A DNA stretch of 32,950 nucleotides from positions 1-32,950 of the forward strand of contig CAIMWF010000003.1 of the NCBI GenBank assembly GCA_903845055.1, in the 5' to 3' direction. The position numbers were made by a program, and so were the translations under genes. The stretch is from an uncultured Bacteroidales bacterium (GTDB lineage Bacteria > Bacteroidota > Bacteroidia > Bacteroidales > FEN-979). The notes under the pieces are model-generated. The model saw only the letters and a list, made by a program, of their open reading frames with translations. It did no database searches and was not told where the DNA came from. This document shows, in pieces, positions 9,176 to 16,388 of the stretch; within the stretch, counting starts at the first letter, position 1, and every line of letters begins with the position of its first letter.

Positions 9176-9919
9176 TCAGGCAACGGTGGTTTTATCAACT
9201 TTGTCCAGGACCTTTGATGCGGCGATCCAGACCAGGAAAACCCCTGCCGCAATGATGAATTTAGATCTCATGTCGGTCCCGAGGTCAAAGAAAATATTGA
9301 AAATACAATGAATTGCAGCGGCGACCATCAGCGATTTGTATTTATCGGCCATGTAACCGATGATCCAGCTGCCCAGGATACAGGAGGGAAGATGGATGAG
9401 CAGACCGAATTTAATAGAATGCAGTTCAGGGGATAAAAAATTGAGATGCCAGCAATACCATAATGTCCCGATGATGATGAAGCGCAGCGGGTTGGGCACT
9501 CCCCGCATGGCATCCTGCAGGTAGCCCCGCCAGCCGGTTTCTTCGAAAATGCAATAGAGCATGAGGGTGAGTCCCGACAGTAGGCCGTAATAATGAACGT
9601 TGTCACCATTCCCACTGTCGATTCCCATGAGGGTGATCATGACAACGGGTGCAAAAAAATAGAGCAGGCTTATCAGCACCGAGGTTCCCAGGAAAGTGAT
9701 GGTGCGTTCGTATTTCTTCCTGAAGAACCAGATACAGATGATTCCCCCGGTGAGGGGCCCCGATGCCCGCAACAGAGAGACCAGAATCCAGCCGAACCTG
9801 TATTCCCGCAGACTGTCGTACCAGGAGGGATTGAACTGCGGAACCCTGAAGAACATGGAAAGTCCCACAGCGATGACGAAAAAAATGATGATCAGGTCGA
9901 TGCGTACAGTCTTATTCAT
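9176..9919 (-). CDS. CPBP-family (Abi/CAAX-like) intramembrane metalloprotease
   Basis: Polytopic membrane protein of 247 aa. It carries the CPBP motif 1 EE-x3-R (FEETGWRGYLQD, about residues 124-135), followed by a His-containing segment (WYCWHLNF) and the H-x3-N motif in AAIHCIFNIFF. These residues coordinate the metal in glutamic-type CAAX proteases. About seven to eight hydrophobic segments are visible. It starts 9 bases after the epimerase gene stops, so the two are one minus-strand operon. Members process prenylated or small peptide substrates or act in immunity and maturation; nothing here identifies the target. Confidence 0.88.
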   Translation of the reverse strand: MNKTVRIDLIIIFFVIAVGLSMFFRVPQFNPSWYDSLREYRFGWILVSLLRASGPLTGGIICIWFFRKKYERTITFLGTSVLISLLYFFAPVVMITLMGIDSGNGDNVHYYGLLSGLTLMLYCIFEETGWRGYLQDAMRGVPNPLRFIIIGTLWYCWHLNFLSPELHSIKFGLLIHLPSCILGSWIIGYMADKYKSLMVAAAIHCIFNIFFDLGTDMRSKFIIAAGVFLVWIAASKVLDKVDKTTVA

Positions 9920-9928
9920 AGGCTTGAT

Positions 9929-10864
9929 TTATGAGCCGGGTTTGAGGAAACTGAGGGTTTCAGCGATCCCGAGGGAATAGGAGGTAGGTTCGAAATGAAA
10001 AAAGGTATCGAATTTGCTTGAAGAAAAAACATAATCCGATTCATACTGGTAAAGCATTTCACGGGTTTCCCTGGTGGATGTGTCCCAGGTCCCCGCAAGG
10101 TGGATCATCCATTTTTGCAGGATCATGGGATTGGAATTTACACTTAGCTCCTTTGCCGCCATATCGATGAATTCCCTTGCGGAAACGGCAGGGCTGGCGC
10201 AGGGAAGATGCCACACCTGGTTGAAGGAGGCGTCGTTGTTGGCCATTAGGATCATGGCCTTCGCACAGTCGTTGGTATAGCAGAACGAATGAAGGGTATC
10301 GCCGCTGAGCAGCCATTGGGCACGTTTGCCCTTGAGCAGGTTTTTGAATATAAGGAGATAGGGGAGGCTGGTCGTTGTTGAAAATGGTCCGTACAGGTCG
10401 GCTGCCCTTGCAATGGAAGCACGGATGTTCCCGCTTTTCATCTCCTGCTGGAGCATCCGTGCCACCTCGGCCCGTACTTCGCCTTTTTTGCTGACAGGGT
10501 AATAGGGGGTTTTTTCAGTCATGGGGCCCTTTACCTCCCCGTACATGTAAAGGTTGTCGAAGAAGATCAGCCTGGCCCGCGCCCGCTTGCAGGCTTCGAT
10601 CGTATGGGTCATGATGCGTGGCCAGAGTCTCTCCCAGACTTCATGTTTATATGGAAGGCCTGCACACAGGAATACCACCGCCGATCCCTTGACGGCTTCG
10701 ATGGTTTCCCCGAGGTTTGCCAGGTCGCATTTTACAGTGCCGGACCCGGGCATGGAAAAGCCCGAACGGGAAACCAGCCGTACCTGCCTGCCTTGTGCGA
10801 TCAGGTTGATGGCCAGGGTGGTTCCAACAGATCCGCCGGCGCCAAGAATGGTATATAAGCTCAT
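9929..10864 (-). CDS. NAD-dependent epimerase/dehydratase (extended SDR family)
   Basis: Nucleotide-sugar or related SDR enzyme of 311 aa. I start it at the ATG at 10864 (MSLYTILGAGGSVG) because the Rossmann GxGGxxG motif then sits at the N-terminus as usual; the frame stays open to an ATG at 10942 but the added residues look non-coding. LVSRSG marks the end of beta-2 and VFLCAG the NN(A)AG position. DNLYMYG with a tyrosine and a following SKKGEVRAEV lysine-containing helix resemble the YxxxK region, although spacing is atypical. SFCYTNDCAKAMI is the substrate-side signature of extended SDRs. First gene of an operon with the CPBP protease. Substrate unknown. Confidence 0.82.
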   Translation of the reverse strand: MSLYTILGAGGSVGTTLAINLIAQGRQVRLVSRSGFSMPGSGTVKCDLANLGETIEAVKGSAVVFLCAGLPYKHEVWERLWPRIMTHTIEACKRARARLIFFDNLYMYGEVKGPMTEKTPYYPVSKKGEVRAEVARMLQQEMKSGNIRASIARAADLYGPFSTTTSLPYLLIFKNLLKGKRAQWLLSGDTLHSFCYTNDCAKAMILMANNDASFNQVWHLPCASPAVSAREFIDMAAKELSVNSNPMILQKWMIHLAGTWDTSTRETREMLYQYESDYVFSSSKFDTFFHFEPTSYSLGIAETLSFLKPGS

Positions 10865-10963
10865 AACAGTTTGTGGACTTTGATTGCATTTATCAGGAGA
10901 GAGGAATTGCCGAACATGGCAGTGAAAGTAATAACATTTCATAAGGGTCTCACCCTTCGTGGG

Positions 10964-10980
10964 TTAACAAATTGTTAATT
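10964..10980. promoter_or_regulatory. TTAACA-type pair in the divergent epimerase/EEP region
   Basis: TTAACA (10964) and TTAATT (10975) stand 11 bases apart. They read as TTAACC and TTAACA on the minus strand because TTAA is palindromic. They are not in phase with the main array at 11015-11053. No -7 box at N20 is found for the epimerase gene, so the role is uncertain. Confidence 0.3.
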
Positions 10981-11014
10981 ATTAAACCCGTTGTTTCCCC
11001 AACTGAAGGTTTCG

Positions 11015-11081
11015 TTAAACATTAATTAACAGTTACTTGTTGATCCGTTAACATGCCCGACGCCCATCCGGGTGAACTTTG
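11015..11081 (+). promoter_or_regulatory. Pho-box-like array and -7 box of the sphingomyelinase-like gene
   Basis: Four hexamers start exactly 11 bases apart: TTAAAC (11015), TTAACA (11026), TTGTTG (11037), TTAACA (11048). Then come exactly 20 bases and GAACTTTG (11074-11081), a TAnnTTTG-like -7 box. This is the same layout as the array before the porin-pst operon, including a degenerate third unit. Confidence 0.65.
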
Positions 11082-11106
11082 TCCCTGTAATCAACGAACC
11101 CCCTCT

Positions 11107-12066
11107 ATGTCGAAAAATACTGTCCATATAATCCTTTTTATTTTCCTCGTATCACTGGTCTGCCCTGATGCAAAAGGAAGCCTGCAGTGTCTTCCCGGAA
11201 GAAATCTTCCCGATTCACTGGCTGATCCCGGGATCCAGCTTAAAATCCTGTCATGGAACATCGGTATGCTGCCGCTGGCAGATCTCTTCAAGGAAAAAGA
11301 CGGGCGGCCGGAAGCCATTGCCAGCGCCCTGTACCATTGCCATGAATATGACATCATCGTATTTGAGGAGGCCTTTACCCAGGGGGCCCGGGCGGTTATC
11401 GCAAAAAAACTGCGGGGCCTTTATCCTTTTGCCTATGGTCCGGTGAACGGACATCGTTTGTCGATGAGGGTCAGCAGCGGTATATGGATATTAAGCAAAA
11501 TTCCCCTGGAGATCCGGAAGGAGATCGAATTTACCGAATCGGCCGGTTTTGATGCTTTTGCCCGCAAAGGAGCCGTTTTGCTGGAGGGGCAGTTCAGGAA
11601 TTCGGTTTTTCAACTCATCGCGACCCACCTGCAGGATGACGAATACCCCCAAAGCATCCGGGAATGCCAGCTCAGGCAGATTTACAATGAGTTGCTGCTT
11701 CCCTATTCCGACCCCCTTACTCCCCAGATCATCTGCGGCGATTTCAACACCGATGAAAAGGTTGCCGTGAATTACCTGGGGATGCTGAGCATCTTGAATG
11801 CAGAGGATGGTGAAATTTCGGGGCAGCTTAAAGTATCCTTTGATGATGAATCGAATGATGCTTTCCGTTCCCCCCATCCGGATCCCCGGAGGATTGACTA
11901 TATGCTGACCCGCAACGGGAACCTCATCCGGCATATCAGCCGCGACATCACCGTACTGAGATCGGGGTGGGGTGACGGGAAACAGTACCTCTCCGATCAT
12001 AACGCCATTGAGGCGGAAGTCCTTTTCAGCAACCGTGATTACCTTACCAGGGCCGGCGGAAAATAG
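11107..12066 (+). CDS. secreted endonuclease/exonuclease/phosphatase-fold hydrolase, neutral sphingomyelinase-like
   Basis: Phosphodiesterase of the EEP superfamily, 319 aa, probably cleaving the headgroup of sphingolipids or phospholipids outside the cytoplasm. The signal peptide is residues 1 to about 24. I chose the ATG at 11107 over 11053 because the upstream ATG lies inside the promoter array. Catalytic EEP marks in order: SWNIG (Asn51), FEEAF (Glu87/88), ATHLQDD (His174), CGDFNTD (Asp212, Asn214), RRIDYML and the C-terminal SDHNAIEAEV (Asp297, His298). These match bacterial sphingomyelinase C / nSMase spacing better than DNA repair exonucleases. It is convergent with the olsF operon. 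The Pho-box-like promoter suggests phosphate-starvation control, which fits a role in releasing phosphate-containing headgroups. The exact substrate is inference. Confidence 0.87.
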   Translation: MSKNTVHIILFIFLVSLVCPDAKGSLQCLPGRNLPDSLADPGIQLKILSWNIGMLPLADLFKEKDGRPEAIASALYHCHEYDIIVFEEAFTQGARAVIAKKLRGLYPFAYGPVNGHRLSMRVSSGIWILSKIPLEIRKEIEFTESAGFDAFARKGAVLLEGQFRNSVFQLIATHLQDDEYPQSIRECQLRQIYNELLLPYSDPLTPQIICGDFNTDEKVAVNYLGMLSILNAEDGEISGQLKVSFDDESNDAFRSPHPDPRRIDYMLTRNGNLIRHISRDITVLRSGWGDGKQYLSDHNAIEAEVLFSNRDYLTRAGGK

Positions 12067-12092
12067 TACCTTTGATATTACCGGGGGGAGGT

Positions 12093-13889
12093 TCACCGGG
12101 ATTTGTTATCCTGGAAAAACCGGTCGCTTACCGAATTGTCGGTGACCTCCTTTGAAAGGGATCGTATGGTCTCTGCGGGGATATCGAGCACGTCGGTGAT
12201 GATCAGCACATCCAGGCAATTGTTGAAGTTGGGATCCACATTGAACCCGATCACCTCGGCATTGACGCTCAGGTATTTTTTCAGCAATACCGGGGCCTGG
12301 AATCCGGGGTCAAATGCCTGGATAAAGTTGTCGAGTCTGCTCAGGCTGTTTCCGGTCACCTTGTGAAAAACCTTTTTTTTGATCACCGGGTTGATCTTCC
12401 CGATAAACCGCTTCCTGGGTTTCAGCAATGCACCGTATTCCCTGTTGTAAAAATTTTTCCTAAGGAAAGCAACCGTAAGTGTTTTTGAAAGGTCGCGGAA
12501 CTCATTGCTGATGCTTACCGGGCCGATCAGGTAACGCAGTTCGGGATGGCTGCACAGCAAATTCAGAATCCCTTTCCAAAGAAGGAAAAGTGACAGCGGT
12601 TTTTTCTGGTACGACCTGATGATGAAGGATCTTCCGAGCTCCATGGACAGTTCTAAAACCGGCGCAAATTTATCGCTGATGTGAAAAAGGGTGCTGATAT
12701 AAAATCCCCGGATGCCCGATTCCTTCATGATCCTGTTCCCGAACCCGATCCTGTAACCCCCGATGATCATGTTTTCCCGGTCGTTCCATATGAAAAGCTG
12801 ATCGTAATACCGGTCGAATTCATCGATATCGAAGGGCTTTCCGGTCCCTTCGCCAACCTCCCTGTAGGTGATCTCCCGCAACCTGCCCAGTTCCTGCATG
12901 ATCGCAGGGATTTGCTCTGCCCGGGCTGAAAACACCATGTGATCGCCTAACGAAAAGAGAATGCTGTCGTTTTTCAACTGTTCAATTTCTTTTTCAATAG
13001 CGTACCGGGGACCAACTTCCGCAACCTCCTGTGCATTTCCATGAGAAAAAGACCAGATTTTAAGATGTTTTTCCGATGGAATGCCCAGGGAAAATGTCCG
13101 CATGCGAAGGTATCGCCCGAATTCTGCGATATCTCCCAGCTTGTCCTGTTCTCTTACCGAAACCGGCCTCCCGATCCTGACGCCGATTGTTTTACCCGAT
13201 TTATTGAAAAGTTCCGAAGGAAGGGAGGCGGTGCGCATCATGGGGTGCAGCATGCCGAGCAGCTGGAATTGCAGGCTGTTATGCCCGTCAAAGTGGACCG
13301 GGACCACCGGCACCCTTGCCTTCCGGATGAGTTTCAGGATGGAATGCGGCCACTGCTTATCTGTCACGGTTCCCGTTTTCAACTTGAAAGAGGCAACCTC
13401 TCCCGCGGGGAACAGACCCATTGCATGCCCCTCCCCCAGCCAGGCAATCGCCTCTTTCAGCCCGCCGTAGCTTGATTGCATACCGGGCATTTTTTCGAAG
13501 GGGTTGACCCGGAGGGAATAATTTTCGATCGGCTTGACCCTGGCGAGCAGGAAATTCATCAGGACTTTAAAATCGGGGCGCACCGCAGGCAGGATCTTCA
13601 GCAGGATGATCCCGTCCAGCCCGCCGTATGGGTGATTCGATACCGTAATGAAGGGACCTTTTTGAGGAATGTTTTGGATTTCGCCGGGGGCAATTTCATA
13701 CCGGATACGGAGGGTGCTGATGATCTCATCGATGAATGCCATGGCCGGCAAGCCTTTCGTCTGGTCATAGAACCTGTTGATCCTGTCCAGCTTCATCATT
13801 TTAAGGATGAGGGACGCGAGATGCTCCCCGCCGGGATGATCAAGGATGGGAAACGCCTTAACGATATCATTCGGGGATACAAGTTCCAT
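12093..13889 (-). CDS. olsF: OlsF-like bifunctional acyltransferase (PlsC-type O-acyltransferase fused to OlsB-type N-acyltransferase)
   Basis: Fusion of 598 aa that should build phosphorus-free acyl-oxyacyl amino-acid lipids (ornithine or glycine lipids). The N-terminal domain (about 50-290) is PlsC-like, with SNHPYGGLDG (residues 84-93, the H-x4-D equivalent) and the FPAGE motif near 162-166. The second domain (about 310-440, continuing to the end) matches the hemolysin/OlsB N-acyltransferase family, with YREVGEGTGKPFDIDEFDRYYD and MIIGGYRIG. This order and length are those of the characterised OlsF of Serratia and Flavobacterium (established knowledge). The start follows a Lys-rich ORF by 14 bases, and the operon promoter carries two TTAACA-type units and an N20-spaced -7 box. 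Such lipids commonly replace phospholipids under phosphate limitation. Amino-acid specificity cannot be read. Confidence 0.85.
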   Translation of the reverse strand: MELVSPNDIVKAFPILDHPGGEHLASLILKMMKLDRINRFYDQTKGLPAMAFIDEIISTLRIRYEIAPGEIQNIPQKGPFITVSNHPYGGLDGIILLKILPAVRPDFKVLMNFLLARVKPIENYSLRVNPFEKMPGMQSSYGGLKEAIAWLGEGHAMGLFPAGEVASFKLKTGTVTDKQWPHSILKLIRKARVPVVPVHFDGHNSLQFQLLGMLHPMMRTASLPSELFNKSGKTIGVRIGRPVSVREQDKLGDIAEFGRYLRMRTFSLGIPSEKHLKIWSFSHGNAQEVAEVGPRYAIEKEIEQLKNDSILFSLGDHMVFSARAEQIPAIMQELGRLREITYREVGEGTGKPFDIDEFDRYYDQLFIWNDRENMIIGGYRIGFGNRIMKESGIRGFYISTLFHISDKFAPVLELSMELGRSFIIRSYQKKPLSLFLLWKGILNLLCSHPELRYLIGPVSISNEFRDLSKTLTVAFLRKNFYNREYGALLKPRKRFIGKINPVIKKKVFHKVTGNSLSRLDNFIQAFDPGFQAPVLLKKYLSVNAEVIGFNVDPNFNNCLDVLIITDVLDIPAETIRSLSKEVTDNSVSDRFFQDNKSR

Positions 13890-13903
13890 CAGGTCAGGTC
13901 AGG

Positions 13904-14305
13904 TTATTTGGCTTTTTCTTTCTTTTTCTTCTCCTTTTTTGCAGGAGGGTCCTTCTCCTCCTTTTTTTCAGCCTTTTTCTTTTTTTCTTTTTTTTCAGGA
14001 ACCTCCTCGTCCGGTTTATCCCCGGTTACCTCCTCCGTTTTTTTCCGTCCCGGGAAAAAGGTAAAGGCAATCAGCCGGTAATCCTTTTCCAGCCGGGATA
14101 TATCCTCCTGCAGGATCTGCCTGATCTTTCCTTCAATTTCAAGATAGAAATCATCCTGCTCGCCATCGTGGAACAACACGATGGTTTTTTTCTTGTTCAC
14201 TGCCTCAACAAGGTTCCTGACGTCATGCAGGTCGCCGAGGATGTGTACCTCCGGAATAACCTTTTTCTTGTTTTTTTTCATACCTGATTTTTTAACAATG
14301 ACCAT
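13904..14305 (-). CDS. hypothetical protein with Lys/Glu-rich tail, first gene of the olsF operon
   Basis: I do not recognise a family. The start at 14305 (MVIVKKSGMKKN) follows a -7 box at 14330-14337; an ATG at 14350 lies upstream of that box, and one at 14281 is possible. Residues about 15-90 look globular (VIPEVHILGDLHDVRNLVEAV, TIVLFHDGEQDDFYLEIEGKIRQILQEDI, YRLIAFTFFPG), an alpha/beta pattern. The last 50 residues are low-complexity K/E/P (EKKEKKKKAEKKEEK...), likely disordered or a coiled coil. The gene ends 14 bases before olsF and so is probably cotranscribed with it. The basic tail might contact anionic membranes, polyphosphate or nucleic acid; that is speculation. Confidence 0.65.
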   Translation of the reverse strand: MVIVKKSGMKKNKKKVIPEVHILGDLHDVRNLVEAVNKKKTIVLFHDGEQDDFYLEIEGKIRQILQEDISRLEKDYRLIAFTFFPGRKKTEEVTGDKPDEEVPEKKEKKKKAEKKEEKDPPAKKEKKKKEKAK

Positions 14306-14329
14306 GGCTGTGAAATTGTAAATAGTTTG

Positions 14330-14374
14330 TAAACTTACAATTACATCCACTTGCCAATGTTAAATAAGTATTAA
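14330..14374 (-). promoter_or_regulatory. Pho-box-like half array and -7 box of the olsF operon
   Basis: Read on the minus strand: TTAATA (14374-14369), five bases, TTAACA (14363-14358), exactly 20 bases, then TAAGTTTA (14337-14330), one mismatch from TAnnTTTG. The period (11) and the N20 spacer equal those of the pst and EEP promoters. There are only two units and no recognisable unit further upstream. Confidence 0.5.
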
Positions 14375-14411
14375 ATTTTCGGAAGGATCAACCTCACTGT
14401 CTGGTTCTGCC

Positions 14412-14419
14412 TAATTTTG
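14412..14419 (+). promoter_or_regulatory. -7 box of the CHAD-phoB operon
   Basis: TAATTTTG matches TAnnTTTG, 28 bases before the ATG at 14448. The TTAA hexamers upstream (14360, 14371) are at the wrong distance to act on this box as in the Pho arrays. Confidence 0.45.
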
Positions 14420-14447
14420 TTACGAATTTATTTGCAGATGTTTTCTT

Positions 14448-15323
14448 ATGAAAAATAATCCTGATTTTGAGATTGGTGATTTTATCTTCCGTTTTTTCAG
14501 GAAACATGCCGCCTCCTTCCAGGCAAACATCTGCAAAGCCTCGATAACAGGAAACCCGAAGGACATACACCGGGCAAGGCTTGACGTAAAAAAAATCTTC
14601 GCGATTTTTGATTTATTGCGGATCCTGCGGCCAAAAACCGAAAAAGACCCCGAATACGAAAAGCTTTTTAAAAAATTATACAAAGCTTCCGGCAGGCTCA
14701 GGGAGGTTCAGATCAATCTCCTGCTGCTCACCGGGGATGAATTCACCGGATACGACCTGGAACCCTTTACCGCTTATCTTCGGGAACAGGAAAGGGAAAG
14801 CACGGCCGATTTTCTTGACCTGGTCAGGAAATTTGACGAGGATGAACTGACCTGGGTGGAAAAACGCATCAAAAAGGAGATCGGGCGCATTACCCCGGCC
14901 ATCCTGCATAAAAAAACCAACCGTTACATCCACGATAAGACCGCCTGGATCATGTACCTCATCGATAACGGTGACGATGAAAAGAAGCTACACCGCATCA
15001 GGCAGCAGATGAAGGAGCTGGGAACGGTATTGTCCATCGTGACCAGCGTCAGGCCTGCAGGCCAGGTTGAAAAGGTAATTTCCGGGCTGAACAAAACCGA
15101 AATGTTGATCGGCGACTGGCACGACAGGGTCATCCTGGCCGGATCGATGGAGACCTTTATCGACCAGGCAAAGACACCTGAACCTTCGTCACTTGCCCCT
15201 GTCAGGGATTGTTACCTGTGGCTTTCCGGGACGAACGGGCAACTCTTTGAGAAAATGACCCGGGATGCCAGGGCGTTCATCAGCCCGGGACCTTCGTCGG
15301 TGTTACATTCTACGGAACGATGA
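14448..15323 (+). CDS. CHAD domain protein
   Basis: All-helical protein of 291 aa with the conserved-histidine CHAD fold, which binds inorganic polyphosphate through basic and His residues. The two tandem half-repeats each begin with a His-x2-R-x3-K helix: IHRARLDVKKIFAIFDLLR (near residues 40-58) and LHRIRQQMKELGTVL (near 181-195). The family G-x-x-H-D motif appears as IGDWHDRVILA near residues 222-232. There is no fused CYTH domain, so it is a stand-alone CHAD. It ends 22 bases before the phoB-type gene in the same direction, so they are likely cotranscribed. This links polyphosphate binding with phosphate signalling. The family call is solid; the physiological role is inference. Confidence 0.85.
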   Translation: MKNNPDFEIGDFIFRFFRKHAASFQANICKASITGNPKDIHRARLDVKKIFAIFDLLRILRPKTEKDPEYEKLFKKLYKASGRLREVQINLLLLTGDEFTGYDLEPFTAYLREQERESTADFLDLVRKFDEDELTWVEKRIKKEIGRITPAILHKKTNRYIHDKTAWIMYLIDNGDDEKKLHRIRQQMKELGTVLSIVTSVRPAGQVEKVISGLNKTEMLIGDWHDRVILAGSMETFIDQAKTPEPSSLAPVRDCYLWLSGTNGQLFEKMTRDARAFISPGPSSVLHSTER

Positions 15324-15345
15324 TCAAATAAACAATACACCCCTC

Positions 15346-16032
15346 ATGGAAAACTCAGAGATCACCATCCTTCTTGTAGACGACGAAGCCGATATCCTGG
15401 AATTCCTGGGGTATAACCTCGAGCGGGAGGGATACCGGGTTCTGAAAGCGAAAAACGGTGCGAAAGGGGTAAAACTTGCCATGGAACAGAAACCGCAGCT
15501 GATCATTCTCGATGTGATGATGCCGGTGATGGACGGGGTGCAGGCATGCGCCGAGATCAGGAAAATCCCAGAACTCTCGGGTACGCTGATCGCCTTCCTG
15601 ACGGCAAGGGGCGAGGAATTTTCCCAGATCGCGGGGTTTGACGCGGGGGCCGACGATTACATCACAAAGCCGATCAAGCCCAAACTCTTCCTTCACAGGG
15701 TCCAGGCGCTGCTCCGGCGTTACCGTACAGAAATGGTCCCGGAGAATATCATCCAGCTGAAGGAATTCACCATTGATAAGGACCGCTACCTGGTGATGCT
15801 TGGCACAACCGAAGTCACACTGGTGCGCAAAGAGTTCGAACTCCTGCAGTTTCTCGTTTCACGGCCCGGGAAGGTGATTCTGCGGGAGGAGATTTTCACA
15901 AATGTCTGGGGCCCTGACGTGGTGGTCGGCGAACGTACCATCGACGTTCATATCCGCCGGATCCGCGAAAAACTGGGGATCAACAGCATTAAAACCGTCA
16001 AAGGGGTTGGTTATAAATTCGAAGAAGAATAA
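15346..16032 (+). CDS. PhoB/OmpR-family response regulator
   Basis: Two-domain transcription factor of 228 aa. The receiver has the acidic pair Asp12-Asp13, phosphoacceptor Asp56 (LIILDVMMP), Thr86 and Lys108 (ITKPIK), so it should be phosphorylatable. The C-terminal winged helix (about 135-228) shows VTLVRKEFELLQFL, the transactivation-loop region RPGKVILREEIFTNVWG, and the recognition helix ERTIDVHIRRIREKLG ending in KTVKGVGYKF, which is the PhoB/OmpR pattern. I start at the ATG at 15346; the frame extends to 15265 but that overlaps the CHAD gene. No histidine kinase of the PhoR type is adjacent. CHAD upstream and the pst operon 11 kb away make a PhoB role likely, and it is the natural candidate to bind the TTAACA arrays. 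Confidence 0.88.
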   Translation: MENSEITILLVDDEADILEFLGYNLEREGYRVLKAKNGAKGVKLAMEQKPQLIILDVMMPVMDGVQACAEIRKIPELSGTLIAFLTARGEEFSQIAGFDAGADDYITKPIKPKLFLHRVQALLRRYRTEMVPENIIQLKEFTIDKDRYLVMLGTTEVTLVRKEFELLQFLVSRPGKVILREEIFTNVWGPDVVVGERTIDVHIRRIREKLGINSIKTVKGVGYKFEEE

Positions 16033-16038
16033 CCCTCC

Positions 16039-16296
16039 ATGAAAAAAAAACATACCCGGATCATTGGCATCGCATTGATCCTGTTGTCATGGATTTTCTG
16101 GGGACTGGTCTTCGCGGTCCCGTTTTTCAGACTCGGGGTGAAAAACTCCGCCATCGCCATCTCCATTCTGCTTGCCGCAACAAATATTTTCTGGGTCGGG
16201 ACCTTTCTTGCCGGGAAAGAAATGATCAGGACTTCCCGGATCTGGCAGAAGATTAAAAAATGGACTGGCAGGTCAACCGGCAGGATGGACGGATAA
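16039..16296 (+). CDS. small two-TM membrane protein (transporter-suffix-domain-like)
   Basis: Inner-membrane protein of 85 aa with two hydrophobic segments (about 8-31 and 38-57): GIALILLSWIFWGLVFAVPFF and AIAISILLAATNIFWVGTF. These are followed by a GKE motif and a basic cytosolic tail. The pattern (L-S-x2-F-W-G...VPF..., FW-x-GT-x2-x-GKE) resembles proteins annotated as transporter suffix domain proteins. It starts 6 bases after the phoB stop codon and belongs to the CHAD-phoB operon. Function unknown; possibly an accessory or sensor-associated membrane subunit. Confidence 0.7.
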   Translation: MKKKHTRIIGIALILLSWIFWGLVFAVPFFRLGVKNSAIAISILLAATNIFWVGTFLAGKEMIRTSRIWQKIKKWTGRSTGRMDG

Positions 16297-16310
16297 CCTG
16301 GTGAAATATG

Positions 16311-16327
16311 TTAATGTTTATTTAACA
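16311..16327 (+). promoter_or_regulatory. candidate TTAACA pair upstream of the ATP-grasp gene
   Basis: TTAATG (16311) and TTAACA (16322) stand 11 bases apart, as in the Pho-like arrays, but no TAnnTTTG-like box lies 20 bases downstream. Possible half site only. Confidence 0.3.
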
Positions 16328-16388
16328 GGCAGGAAATATAGCATTTATCTATTATGTGTTTATTTACACCTTGTAATAACATGGCATC

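Noticed and set aside
9176-9919. CPBP protease as part of an anti-phage or bacteriocin-immunity system
   Set aside because: Its only operon partner is a sugar-type SDR epimerase; no toxin, bacteriocin precursor or defence gene is nearby.
12067-12074. TACCTTTG on the plus strand
   Set aside because: It lies between convergent gene ends with no plus-strand gene behind it; chance match.
14360-14376. TTAAAT pair as a Pho-like site for the CHAD-phoB operon
   Set aside because: The units are 35 bases from the TAATTTTG box rather than 20; the same DNA fits the minus-strand olsF promoter exactly.
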